DNA of 64,000 bases from an uncultured Eubacteriales bacterium (GTDB taxonomy: Bacteria > Bacillota > Clostridia > Oscillospirales > CAG-272): assembly GCA_934373635.1 (NCBI GenBank), contig CAKROZ010000009.1, positions 8,368 to 72,367 on the forward strand, in the 5' to 3' direction. Each line of letters starts with the position of its first letter. Positions within the stretch are counted from its first letter, which is position 1. The notes under the pieces are model-generated. The model did not search any database and was not told where the DNA came from. It saw only the letters and a program-made list of their open reading frames with translations. Shown here in pieces: positions 50,678-60,236 of this stretch. The position numbers and the translations under genes are program-made.

Positions 50678-51385
50678 ATGCTTGCCATTTATAAAAAAGA
50701 ACTGCGCACCTATTTTACAAGCGCCATCGGTTACGTCTTCCTCGTGATCTTTCTCGCCGTCGGCGGGGCGATCTTCTGCCTCAGTACCATCTATTCGATG
50801 TCGGCGTCGGTGACGAATTTCTATACGTACATGATGCTTTTCTCCGCGATCATGCTTCCGATCCTGACGATGAAGTCCTTCAGCGAGGAACGGAAGATCC
50901 GCACGGAGCAGCTTCTTCTGACCTCCCCCGTCTCTCTTACGGGGATGGTGCTCGGGAAGTTTTTTGCCGCGTTCACGATGTTTGCGGGCGCCCTTGTCGT
51001 CTGCTCCCTCTACTTTCTTTTCCTTACCCCCTACGCCGCGGTCAAATTCTCCCTTCTTTTCTGTAATCTCATTGCGCTCCTGCTCGTCGGAATGACCTTC
51101 ATCGCCATCGGCATGTTCGTCTCCTCCCTGACCGAGAATCAGCTTGCCGCCGCGGTCGGCACGATGGCGATCCTGCTCGTGCTCCTCGCCGTCGGACTCC
51201 TGAATCAGCTGATCGGTGCCTATTGGCTCCGCTTCCTCATCGGCTCGATCTCCATTTTTACGAGATTCCAGACCTTCACGAACGGCTATTTCGATCTTGC
51301 TTCCCTTGTGTATTACCTCACGGTCTGTGCCATCTTCCTCTATCTGACGGTACGCGTCTACGACCGCCGCCGCCACAACGGCTGA
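50678..51385 (+). CDS. ABC-2 type permease (GldF-like)
   Basis: 235 aa with six hydrophobic helices; begins AIYKKELRTYFTSAIGYVFL, with MKSFSEERKIRTEQLLLTSP between the second and third helices, the ABC-2 signature of GldF. Follows the ATPase by 63 bp. Forms the transport channel. Confidence 0.9.
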   Translation: MLAIYKKELRTYFTSAIGYVFLVIFLAVGGAIFCLSTIYSMSASVTNFYTYMMLFSAIMLPILTMKSFSEERKIRTEQLLLTSPVSLTGMVLGKFFAAFTMFAGALVVCSLYFLFLTPYAAVKFSLLFCNLIALLLVGMTFIAIGMFVSSLTENQLAAAVGTMAILLVLLAVGLLNQLIGAYWLRFLIGSISIFTRFQTFTNGYFDLASLVYYLTVCAIFLYLTVRVYDRRRHNG

Positions 51386-51398
51386 GCGAGGGCAAGGC

Positions 51399-52916
51399 AT
51401 GAAGAACCGAATGGAAAAAATCAAAAGCGCGGTGGAGAGCCGTCGCTTTTCAATGACGACGATCACCCTGCTCGTGATCGCGCTCGCCCTGTTTTTCAAT
51501 GCGTTCCTTTACGCGCTGGATGAAAAATACGGGCTCTCCGTGATCCGCCCCTCCTCGAGTGAGATCACCCTCTCGGGCGCGACCGACACCTATTTCGAGG
51601 ATGTGAAGGACACCTATCACGCGGAGATCATCTTCTGTATGCCCGAGGACGAGCTTGCCGATCACACGACGGGCTCCTACGTATTGCGGACGGCAAAGCA
51701 GCTTGCCGAAAGATACCCCGATTTCCTCGAGCTCCGTTTCGTCAACATCATCACAAGGCGGGACGATAAGGGAAACACCGTCGACCCCTCCCTCTATGAA
51801 AAGGACGAGCTCGGCGAGGAAAACAGCATCAAAAAGACCACCGTCATTTTCAGAAGCAACCGACACTACCGCGTTCTGACCGATACCTACACGTCGGCGG
51901 GCTTTGCCGACTTCTTCACCCTCAACTCGTCGGGCAACCTCGTCGCCTACAACGGGGAAGAGGTGCTCGCCTCGATGATCCGCTTCGTCCTCGCCGACGA
52001 GCATAAGACCGCCTACTTCACGAACTATCACGGGGAGACGGCGGATCTCGCCCTCCGCACCGTGCTCGCGTGCGCGGGCTACTATGTCAAGGACATCGAC
52101 CTTCGCGCAGAGGAGATCCCCGCCGATGCGGGACTCGTCCTCATCTCCGCACCGCAGAGCGACTTCGAGGAGGGCGCCGCGGGCAGCGACGTGCGCTCCG
52201 AGATCGACCGGCTTTCCTCCTACGTGGAGGGGGGCGGCAACCTCTACGTCGCGCTTCATTCCTATCTGAAACGCGATCTTCCCGTCTTCCGCGCCTTCCT
52301 TGAAAAGTACGGGCTCCGCGTCGCAATGACCGAGCTTTCGGGCGCGCAGACGGTGCAGAACATCGTCAAGGACGCCGACCGCGCGATCACGACCGACGGC
52401 TTCACCTTCTCGGCGAGAGTCGCCGACGGGGCGGGGAGCGGCTTCCTTTCGAAGGTGGAGCGCTATTCGCAAAACGGCGTGCTCGTCTCGCACACGGGAC
52501 GCATTCTTCCGGCGGATAACGTGACGCCCCTTCTCGTGACCTCCGCCGCCGCGGTGACCGAGGCGGGCGGCGCACGGGCGGACGACGCGGACACGTACAT
52601 CGTCGCGGCGGCCGCCGAGGTCGAAGGAGACGGCACCGTCGGGCACATCTTCTTAACGCCGAGCATCTATCTTTCGGCGTCTGACGCCCTGACCTCCTCA
52701 AAATACGCGAACCGCGATTTTCACTTCGCCCTCTTTGAAGAGAGCTTCGGTGCGGGAAAGATGCCCTACGGTACCTCCGTCGTGAATCTTTCGGACGACC
52801 TGCTCGAGAACCTTACCATGCAGACCGCGAAGGTTTACACTGTCATCATCGCGGCGATCCCGACGGCGCTCGCCGTATTCGCCGTGATCTATCTTCGCCG
52901 CCGTAAGAACCGCTGA
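51399..52916 (+). CDS. GldG-like ABC auxiliary protein, first copy
   Basis: 505 aa. One N-terminal helix (TTITLLVIALALFFNAFLYA) and one at the C-terminus (VIIAAIPTALAVFAVIYL) hold a large extracytoplasmic ABC_transp_aux domain: TAKQLAERYPDFLELRFVNI, TAYFTNYHGETADLALRTVL and YVEGGGNLYVAL. In gliding bacteroidetes GldG assists the GldA/F transporter; here the role is unknown. 13-bp gap from the permease. Confidence 0.85.
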   Translation: MKNRMEKIKSAVESRRFSMTTITLLVIALALFFNAFLYALDEKYGLSVIRPSSSEITLSGATDTYFEDVKDTYHAEIIFCMPEDELADHTTGSYVLRTAKQLAERYPDFLELRFVNIITRRDDKGNTVDPSLYEKDELGEENSIKKTTVIFRSNRHYRVLTDTYTSAGFADFFTLNSSGNLVAYNGEEVLASMIRFVLADEHKTAYFTNYHGETADLALRTVLACAGYYVKDIDLRAEEIPADAGLVLISAPQSDFEEGAAGSDVRSEIDRLSSYVEGGGNLYVALHSYLKRDLPVFRAFLEKYGLRVAMTELSGAQTVQNIVKDADRAITTDGFTFSARVADGAGSGFLSKVERYSQNGVLVSHTGRILPADNVTPLLVTSAAAVTEAGGARADDADTYIVAAAAEVEGDGTVGHIFLTPSIYLSASDALTSSKYANRDFHFALFEESFGAGKMPYGTSVVNLSDDLLENLTMQTAKVYTVIIAAIPTALAVFAVIYLRRRKNR

Positions 52917-52945
52917 TTCCCGAAATACCAAGAAAGGCAGACCAG

Positions 52946-54643
52946 ATGAACAAATCCATGTTACGAAAAGGCGGCAGGCGAGAGGGGGTCTTTGCGCTCG
53001 TCACCGTGCTCGGAATTCTCCTTCTGCTTGCGCTGAATCTTCTTCTGACCGACCTCGGGCTCTATCACTCGCTCTATCTCGACACCACGCCCGAAGGGCT
53101 TTACACACTGACCAAGGCGATGAAGAAGGAGAGCTCCTTCCTCGACAGCCTCAAGGAGGAGGACGGCACGCCGAAGAAGGTGCGCATGATCTTCTGCAAC
53201 GACCCCGACAGGCTCGTTGCCGATACCTCCCTTCGCACCGTGTACTTTATGGCGCTCGCGTTCCACGACGTCTATCCGAATTTTGAGGTGGAGACGGTGA
53301 ACATCACCGACAACCCCACCGCCGTTTCGATGTATAAGGCGACGACCCTCTCGAAGATCGAGACGACCGACGTCATTCTCACGACGGGGGACAGCTATCG
53401 GATCGCGTCGGCGACCTCCTTTTGGACGCGCACGACCGAAGGCACGCTCTATTCCTACAACGGGGAATACCGCCTCGTCTCTCTCCTGAAATCGGTCACC
53501 GCGGTCAACAACCCCTCGGCGTACTTCATCACGGGGCACGGCGAGACGGTGTACGACCCCGAGGATCCCTCCTCGGAGGGGAGCCTCTCGACCGAGAGCT
53601 TTTACCACCTTCTCCGTGAGCGCGGGCTGAACGTGCGCACTTTGAATCTTTCGGAGGTCGACGAGATCCCGAAGGACTGTGCGCTTCTCATTCTGAACGA
53701 TCCTAAATCCGACTTCACCTACGACGCGTCGAAGCTCGGGCAGCTCTCGTATATCACCGACACCGAGAAGATCGACCGCTATCTCGTGAAGCGGCAGGGC
53801 GCGATCGCCGTCGTGAAGGACTACAAGCGGAGCCTTCCCGTCCTCGAGAGCTATCTCGCCGAATGGGGCATCGTCTTTGAGGACGCGCTCGTGCGCGATC
53901 CCGACTCCTCCTTCACCGACGCGGAGAACACCCATACGAAACTGATCGCCGCCTACGACTCGGACGAGAAGAGCTTCGCTCACGCCATCTACGGTGACTA
54001 TATCGATCTTTCGAGCGCGCCGCGCGTCCTCATCGAGAACGCGGGTGCCATCCGCACGAATTTCGGCATGACCTCCTCGCAGGACGAGCCGGGTACCTTC
54101 ATGACCTCCCGCACCTTTGCGAGCTTCCTCACGAGCTCGGACGGAGCGATGACCTACGGCAAAAACAGCGTGAACGGTGCCTACGACGCGCCGACGCGGC
54201 GGGAGAGACAGAAGCACACCGTCGCCGCCGTTTCCGCCCGTATGGAAACGGACGAGACGACGGCAAACCAAAAATTCTCCTATATGTTCGCGACCTCCTC
54301 GGTGAATTTCTTCTCGGAGGAGATCCTCGGGAACACCTCCTTTGCCAACTACGAGATCGTTTCCGCCCTCGTGGAAAACATCTCGAGAGTCGACGAGTTC
54401 GCCTCGATGGAAATCGGCGGCACCACCCTGAATGCGAAGAACGCCTTCGGCGGCAAGCCCCTGATCTCCGAGAAGCTCTCGACGAGCGCGAACACCGAGT
54501 ATCGAAAAGACGGCTCGGTTCTGCATGAAAACCGTGCGTTCACCGACGGCGCGAAGGTCACCTACACCGTGATCGTCGCATTGGTTCCCGTCGCGGTGCT
54601 GGCAGTCGGTATCTTCGTGACGGTCAAACGTAAATTTCTGTGA
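52946..54643 (+). CDS. GldG-like ABC auxiliary protein, second copy
   Basis: 565 aa, same architecture as the preceding protein: N-terminal helix (LVTVLGILLLLALNLLLTDL), extracytoplasmic domain with AYFITGHGETVYDPEDP and LLILNDPKSDFTYDASKLGQ, and a C-terminal helix (VIVALVPVAVLAVGIFVTV). In other Gld-like loci the two domains are one or two genes; here they are consecutive paralogues. Ends overlapping the next gene's ribosome binding site. Confidence 0.84.
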   Translation: MNKSMLRKGGRREGVFALVTVLGILLLLALNLLLTDLGLYHSLYLDTTPEGLYTLTKAMKKESSFLDSLKEEDGTPKKVRMIFCNDPDRLVADTSLRTVYFMALAFHDVYPNFEVETVNITDNPTAVSMYKATTLSKIETTDVILTTGDSYRIASATSFWTRTTEGTLYSYNGEYRLVSLLKSVTAVNNPSAYFITGHGETVYDPEDPSSEGSLSTESFYHLLRERGLNVRTLNLSEVDEIPKDCALLILNDPKSDFTYDASKLGQLSYITDTEKIDRYLVKRQGAIAVVKDYKRSLPVLESYLAEWGIVFEDALVRDPDSSFTDAENTHTKLIAAYDSDEKSFAHAIYGDYIDLSSAPRVLIENAGAIRTNFGMTSSQDEPGTFMTSRTFASFLTSSDGAMTYGKNSVNGAYDAPTRRERQKHTVAAVSARMETDETTANQKFSYMFATSSVNFFSEEILGNTSFANYEIVSALVENISRVDEFASMEIGGTTLNAKNAFGGKPLISEKLSTSANTEYRKDGSVLHENRAFTDGAKVTYTVIVALVPVAVLAVGIFVTVKRKFL

Positions 54644-54657
54644 GAGGAGGCTCCCCG

Positions 54658-57486
54658 ATGAAACAGGTAAAAAAACTTGAAAAACGACAACTCGGCATCC
54701 TCATCCTCGCGGGTCTTCTCGTCTTGTCCGTCGTCCTATATATCGTGATCTCCTCCGTGACGCCCGATCATCCCGATGACGGAAAGCATACGAAATACGA
54801 TCCCCTCCCCGGGGAGAGCGAGGACGGGAAGGTTTATCCCGTCTTCGACCCCGACCGCATCAACTGGGTCTCGGTGGACGGTGCCGACGAAGAGCATTCC
54901 TTCGATCTGCTCCGGGACAGCGACGGCGCCTTCATCCTCTATTACACCGACGAAAACGGGGAAAGGCAGGTCTATTACCCCGACATCTGCGCGGCGGACC
55001 CCTCCTTCTCGTATAGCTCCCTCTATGCGGCAGACCCCTTCGGAAAGGGACGCATCGCGAGAATTCTCTATCTGAAGCAGGGCATTTCCTCTCTCGCCTT
55101 CGGCGAGCGGATCGCCCTCCCCGAAGAGGCGGAGGCACGCGAAAGAATGCTCACCGAATACGGCTTCGGTGAAAAGCAGACAACCCTGCGCGTCCGTTAC
55201 GAGACGGACACCGACGTTCTGAGTCATAAGATCGTGGTCGGCGGCACGCTGATCTCGAAGAACGGCTATTATCTCATGATCGACGACCGCCCGTATATCT
55301 ATTCGGTAGAGAATACCATGCTCGACTATGCGATGAAGCCCTTCACCTACTATATCAACCCCCGCCTCGTCAGCGAGGGACTCGCGACCGACGGCACCTA
55401 TGAGCCCTACCTCACGACGATGTACCGTCAGTGGAAAAACACCCTCTACGATGATGAGGGCGACCGTGTGAAGGAGGGCGCCGAGGTCATTCTGCGTGCG
55501 CTCGCGAGATCTCCCTACGTCGCGGGTGTGAGCGAAGGGGAGCCAGGCGCCGACGGCTATCTCGTCTCGGGCATGTCGGAGCGTAGCTTCGATCTCTCCG
55601 CGCTCGCGTCGAATGCGGCGTATAAGCGCCTCATCGCCGCCCTCACGGGGCGTAAGGTAAAGGACGAGGCACCCTTTGCGGTGAGCGTCGTCACGGGTCC
55701 CCGCTCCGTGAAGATCGCGGACGGCTCGGCACCGCACTACACCTACACGATCCGTGCGATCGAGGCGGTCCTCACCGACAGCGGTGAGGTCTCCGACGCG
55801 GACTATCCCGTTCTCTCTCACGATCTATTGAAGGTCGCCTACACCTACACGACGGGGGGTGAGACCTCTTCCGTCACACACGGCATCCTCGACCTTACCG
55901 ATAAGAATCTTCCCGCCGACGCGGTGGCAAAGCTGCGCGGCATGAAGGTCGGAAAATTGCAAAACGAGAGCGATTTTGTAACCTTTGATTTACAATACAC
56001 AAAAGAAACCGCGAATGCGCGAAACATCCGCATCGTCCTGACCGAGATCATGTCGATCTACAATGAGGATGCCTCCGCCACGGAGAGCGTCGCCGCCGAC
56101 GGCTCCCTCGTCAGCTACCGCTATCGCTTCGTCATCGACGGCAAGCGGCAGGACAAGGAATACAGCGTCACCGTCAAGCTCACCGAGAGCCTCGGCGAGG
56201 TATATTCGAAGCTCCTCGGCAAAAAGGTAGGGAAAAATCTCTCCGAGACGCTCGCTTCCTATACCGAATACGGCGAGGTCATGCAGGACTTCGTGACCTA
56301 CGAGATCGAGGAGATCTCCTATTTTGTCGAGCGTGAGGAGGTCGTCGCCTTCCGCTTCGTCAACAGCTCGGAGCGCGATCCCTTCTTCGGCGAATCCATT
56401 TACGAGAATCTGATGTCGGGTCACCGCCGCCTTTACGGACTTTCCTCCACGGGCTGCGAGGGCGCGGTCAAGTTCCTCGGCGGCATCGGGAGCAATACCT
56501 CTCTGTCCGAAGGACTTCTCGGCACCGAGACGGTCGCCGTCGGACTCACCCCCTCGGTGATGAAGCAATACGGGCTCTACGCCTACAAGATCTATTTCGA
56601 GCTGCCCCGCGGCATTTCCACCGTCGACGCGGGGGACGGGGAAGAGAGCGACGACTATACGTGGCTCGATACCCTCGGCTTTACTCTCTACGTCAGTGAG
56701 CGGCAGGCGGACGGCTCCCGCTATATGGCGTCCGACCTTTACGGCATCGTCGTGCGCATCGAGGAGGAGGATCTTCGCTTCCTCGAGTACGACTTCACCG
56801 AGTATTGGGCAAGGCAGACGCTCCTGCTTCTCGACGTGAAGAACATCGACGCTCTCGACGTCGAGTTCTTCATGGACGACTTCAAAGGGAAGTACGGCTT
56901 CTCGCTCAAGCATACCACCTATTACGTGACCTCGGACGGCAAGGGGTATCTCTCCCCGCCGAGCGAAGGGACCTATTCCGAGTACAACATGATCGAGATC
57001 ACCGCGACGCCCTCGGGCGACGACGCGACCGACAATCTGCTTCTCTCCTATATGCGCTCCCTCGGGACGAACAACGTCTCCCTCTCCGAATTCTACAACG
57101 CCACCCTCGGTGGCGGGGAGACGATCAAGGTGCGCAACGATCCGGCGGGCACCGCGTATTTCAAGGAGCTCTTGCAGATCCTCTATCAGATCCCTTACAG
57201 CGGCACGCTGACCGAGGAGGAGCAGGCGTCTCTCTCCTCCGCGGCGAAGCTCATGAAGTTCTCCCTCAAGATCAAGGGCTCCGCTTACCGCTACGCCTTC
57301 GAATTCTACCGTGTCGACGACCGCCGCATCGCGGTGCGTATGTACCGGGAGCTGAACGGTGAACCGACGGACGGAGGGGTCGGTGACTTTTGCATCTCCG
57401 CCTTCTCCTTTAAGAAAATTGCCTACGCCTTCGTCTCTCTTTTCGACGGAAAGGTCATCGACGGAGTTATCGCTTACAACTACTGA
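54658..57486 (+). CDS. large DUF4340-type extracytoplasmic protein
   Basis: 942 aa from the ATG at 54658, 8 nt after AGAGGAGG; the in-frame GTG at 54640 is less likely. One N-terminal helix (LGILILAGLLVLSVVLYIVI), then a long secreted region with repeated modules typical of DUF4340 (DRINWVSVDGADEEHSFDLL, TLRVRYETDTDVLSHKIVVG, LDYAMKPFTYYIN). DUF4340 proteins regularly accompany GldG-like genes. Exceptionally long for the family. Role unknown. Confidence 0.82.
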   Translation: MKQVKKLEKRQLGILILAGLLVLSVVLYIVISSVTPDHPDDGKHTKYDPLPGESEDGKVYPVFDPDRINWVSVDGADEEHSFDLLRDSDGAFILYYTDENGERQVYYPDICAADPSFSYSSLYAADPFGKGRIARILYLKQGISSLAFGERIALPEEAEARERMLTEYGFGEKQTTLRVRYETDTDVLSHKIVVGGTLISKNGYYLMIDDRPYIYSVENTMLDYAMKPFTYYINPRLVSEGLATDGTYEPYLTTMYRQWKNTLYDDEGDRVKEGAEVILRALARSPYVAGVSEGEPGADGYLVSGMSERSFDLSALASNAAYKRLIAALTGRKVKDEAPFAVSVVTGPRSVKIADGSAPHYTYTIRAIEAVLTDSGEVSDADYPVLSHDLLKVAYTYTTGGETSSVTHGILDLTDKNLPADAVAKLRGMKVGKLQNESDFVTFDLQYTKETANARNIRIVLTEIMSIYNEDASATESVAADGSLVSYRYRFVIDGKRQDKEYSVTVKLTESLGEVYSKLLGKKVGKNLSETLASYTEYGEVMQDFVTYEIEEISYFVEREEVVAFRFVNSSERDPFFGESIYENLMSGHRRLYGLSSTGCEGAVKFLGGIGSNTSLSEGLLGTETVAVGLTPSVMKQYGLYAYKIYFELPRGISTVDAGDGEESDDYTWLDTLGFTLYVSERQADGSRYMASDLYGIVVRIEEEDLRFLEYDFTEYWARQTLLLLDVKNIDALDVEFFMDDFKGKYGFSLKHTTYYVTSDGKGYLSPPSEGTYSEYNMIEITATPSGDDATDNLLLSYMRSLGTNNVSLSEFYNATLGGGETIKVRNDPAGTAYFKELLQILYQIPYSGTLTEEEQASLSSAAKLMKFSLKIKGSAYRYAFEFYRVDDRRIAVRMYRELNGEPTDGGVGDFCISAFSFKKIAYAFVSLFDGKVIDGVIAYNY

Positions 57487-57565
57487 GCAAGCTGCGGCGC
57501 GAATCCCTTAATTTTTACGTAATTTTCTCTGTTTTGAAAATAGATAGAAAAAATTTTAAAAAAGG

Positions 57566-57595
57566 TTTGCATTTTAGAAGTAGGTATGCTATAAT
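57566..57595 (+). promoter_or_regulatory. promoter of the first trigger-factor-like lipoprotein
   Basis: TTTGCA (57566-57571), 18-bp spacer, TATAAT (57590-57595) preceded by TGC, an extended -10. Confidence 0.75.
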
Positions 57596-57633
57596 AGTAA
57601 AGCCATATTAAAATCGCAAGAAGGAAAAGACAC

Positions 57634-59571
57634 ATGAAACACAGAATTATTGCTTTGGTTCTCGCTTTGGTGCTGATCGGCGCGGCACTTACGGGCTGCG
57701 CGTACAACATCGATCGCGACGACCTCACCAAGTATGCCGCGTTCGATCTCACCGCGTTTGAACAGAAGCTTCGCGAGATCGAAATCAAGGACAGCGGTGA
57801 TTATTCCGTCGCCGAGGGAGAAGAGGCAGATAAGCTCCGCGAGCAGAAGCTCCGCGAAAAGATTGAGGACGCGCTGAGAAGTGCCGTCGATACCTCGAAG
57901 GACGACGCGAAGAAGACGGCGGGTGTCTTTGCCGACCGTCAGCTCCTCTCCTACGCCTACTACGTCACGGCGGAGAACGGGAAAGTCTACTATACCTCGA
58001 ACATGAAGATTGCCTCCCCCTCGACGCTCATGATCGGAAGCATCAAGGACGATAAGCTCGTCAAGGCAATCGGTGATGCCCTGAAGGAGAGCGGCAAGGA
58101 TCTGAAGGACTGTCTCTACACCACGAAGGCGGGGACGAGCGACGTCGCCGAGGGCGGCAAGCTCGCGTTTGTCACATACACCCGCGAGTACACGCTCGAG
58201 GGCGGTGAGGTCAAGCCGGAAACGATGACGCTTCATCCCGTGCTTCTTCCCGCCGAGGCGAACAACGATACCTTTGCGGGGCAGCTTGTCGGTGAGAAGA
58301 TAGCGACCACCCTGACAAAGGACATCCGGGCGGTTGAAACGGTCGAAAACAGCAAACATGAGGAAGAAAGCGTCACGGTAACCTACTCGAATGTAAAGAT
58401 TGACTTCGTTGCACAGTCGATGGCGGCGGTCGACGTTCCCTATACCTATGAGGACACGAAGAGTGCGACCGACACGGCGGGCAAGACCGAATCGATCAAG
58501 GGCGTAAAGCTCACCTATCACATCTTCCCGATGTATTATTACGAGGTAGCGCTCCTCTCCGCAGAGAACATTCTGACGAAGATCTACGGCGAGAAGCTCT
58601 CCACCTCGACCCTCCCCTGCTTCACCGAGAAGGAGGGTGACGCGTATGTCTACAAGTACACCGACGAGAAAGGGGAGACGGTTACCCTCTACTCTCTGAT
58701 TAAGGACATTTCGGACAAGAAGAGCGCGGTCAGCAAGGCCGGCAGCGATACCGATAAGAAGAAGGAAGCTCAGACGGCGCTTGACGACGCGCTTGCCGCT
58801 CTTTGGGAAAAGGTACAGAAGTGTGCCGAAGAGGGCAAGATGGCGGAGAAGATCGTCGAGGAGTACGAAAAGAAACTCACCGACGATCTGAAGAAATCCT
58901 ACGAGCATGACATTCTCGACAAGATCGGCGCGAAGGTCTGGGCACTCATCGACGCGTCCGTGACCCTTTCCTCCTACCCCGAGAAGGCGGTGAAGGACGC
59001 GAAGGATGCCATCTTCGAGAACCTGAAGTACACCTACTACACGGGCACCGAGACGGTCAGCAACGAAAAGAAGAACATCCGCGACATTTACGCCAACGTG
59101 AAGGAATATATCCGTCAGAAGAGCGACTACAAGGCGGACACCTATGAGGCGTCTGAGGCTCTCATGCAGAAGGAAGCGGAGAAGCAGGTCGGCGAGCTGA
59201 TCAAGGTCTACACCATCGCACAGGCGATGGGCATTTCCACCGATGTCAACAAGACGAACATGGAAGAATTCATGTACACCTACGTTGCGAGCATGTTCGG
59301 CTACGACAGCATCGAGGATGCATCCGAGTCGATGCAGAAGACCATCAAGAGCCTCGCGCAGCAGTATATTTCTCACTATGACGAGACTACACTTCGCCGC
59401 GCGATCGTCTTCGACCGCCTGATGGATCACATCATGGAGACGGGCGAGGATAAGCTCGACTTCAAGAACCTGACCTATAAGTTTGAGGTCGAGAAGACCG
59501 ACGACGAGGACAGCAGTGAATCCGAGAGCGGTTCGGAGAGCGGCTCCGAAGAGAACACCGACGGCGAATAA
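57634..59571 (+). CDS. trigger-factor-like lipoprotein
   Basis: 645 aa. Signal peptide IIALVLALVLIGAALTGC with lipobox LTGC (Cys23). The rest is highly charged and helical: a C-terminal region (NVKEYIRQKSDYKADTYEAS, ASEALMQKEAEKQVGELIKV, MEEFMYTYVASMFGYDSIED) resembles the trigger factor C-terminal chaperone arms. Ends in a Ser/Glu/Asp tail (SSESESGSESGSEENTDGE). Likely an extracellular chaperone-like lipoprotein. The similarity is judged by eye. Confidence 0.7.
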   Translation: MKHRIIALVLALVLIGAALTGCAYNIDRDDLTKYAAFDLTAFEQKLREIEIKDSGDYSVAEGEEADKLREQKLREKIEDALRSAVDTSKDDAKKTAGVFADRQLLSYAYYVTAENGKVYYTSNMKIASPSTLMIGSIKDDKLVKAIGDALKESGKDLKDCLYTTKAGTSDVAEGGKLAFVTYTREYTLEGGEVKPETMTLHPVLLPAEANNDTFAGQLVGEKIATTLTKDIRAVETVENSKHEEESVTVTYSNVKIDFVAQSMAAVDVPYTYEDTKSATDTAGKTESIKGVKLTYHIFPMYYYEVALLSAENILTKIYGEKLSTSTLPCFTEKEGDAYVYKYTDEKGETVTLYSLIKDISDKKSAVSKAGSDTDKKKEAQTALDDALAALWEKVQKCAEEGKMAEKIVEEYEKKLTDDLKKSYEHDILDKIGAKVWALIDASVTLSSYPEKAVKDAKDAIFENLKYTYYTGTETVSNEKKNIRDIYANVKEYIRQKSDYKADTYEASEALMQKEAEKQVGELIKVYTIAQAMGISTDVNKTNMEEFMYTYVASMFGYDSIEDASESMQKTIKSLAQQYISHYDETTLRRAIVFDRLMDHIMETGEDKLDFKNLTYKFEVEKTDDEDSSESESGSESGSEENTDGE

Positions 59572-59590
59572 GAAAAAGTCAACACAACGA

Positions 59591-59631
59591 GGGGCGGGAC
59601 AATGTGCCGTGGACGGTACCTATCCCGCCCC
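59591..59631 (+). terminator. hairpin after the lipoprotein gene
   Basis: GGGGCGGGA pairs with TCCCGCCCC and is followed by TTCTCTCTT. Confidence 0.65.
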
Positions 59632-59765
59632 TTCTCTCTTCCGCGATACGCAAGAGTCCCGTCGCATCGTTTGACACGCCCGCACCGCAAAGTCCCCAAA
59701 CCGCAAGGGCGCCCCCGATATGCGGGAATGTTTTCGTCCCTTGCGGCATAGAAAAGAGATATGAC

Positions 59766-60236
59766 ATGAAGAAAGTAGAACTCTATACCGACGGTGCCTG
59801 CCGCGGGAATCCCGGGCGCGGCGGCTACGGGGCGATCCTCGTCTACGGCTCCTACGAGAAGGAGATCTCGGGCGGAGAGCCGCTGACGACCAACAACCGC
59901 ATGGAGCTACTCGCCGCGATCGAGGGGCTTGCCGCCCTGAAAGAGCCGTGCGAGGTGACGCTGACCTCGGATTCCAAATATCTCGTGGACGCGTTCAACC
60001 TCGGGTGGGTGGACGGATGGATCCGCGCGGACTTCCGTCGCGGGAAAAAGGATGAGGTCAAAAATCCCGACCTCTGGGAGCGACTCATCGATCTGACGAG
60101 AAAGCACAAGGTGTCCTTCGTCTGGGTCAAGGGACACGACGGGCATCCCTACAATGAGAGATGCGATCACCTCGCGACCGCGTTTGCCGATTCTTTCCCG
60201 CGGTCGGGAGAAGAAATGAAGGAGGAAAACGAATGA
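59766..60236 (+). CDS. rnhA: ribonuclease HI
   Basis: 156 aa from the ATG at 59766; upstream extension lacks similarity. Acidic active site: Asp in YTDGACRGNPGRGGYG, Glu in NNRMELLAAI, Asp in TSDSKYLVD, and Asp in NERCDHLA. It degrades the RNA strand of RNA-DNA hybrids, so it processes R-loops and Okazaki primers. Its stop overlaps the next gene's ATG. Confidence 0.96.
   Translation: MKKVELYTDGACRGNPGRGGYGAILVYGSYEKEISGGEPLTTNNRMELLAAIEGLAALKEPCEVTLTSDSKYLVDAFNLGWVDGWIRADFRRGKKDEVKNPDLWERLIDLTRKHKVSFVWVKGHDGHPYNERCDHLATAFADSFPRSGEEMKEENE

Noticed and set aside
49565..51499. 644-codon antisense frame under the Gld-like genes
   Set aside because: Shadow of the ABC ATPase and permease genes; no motif and no ribosome binding site.
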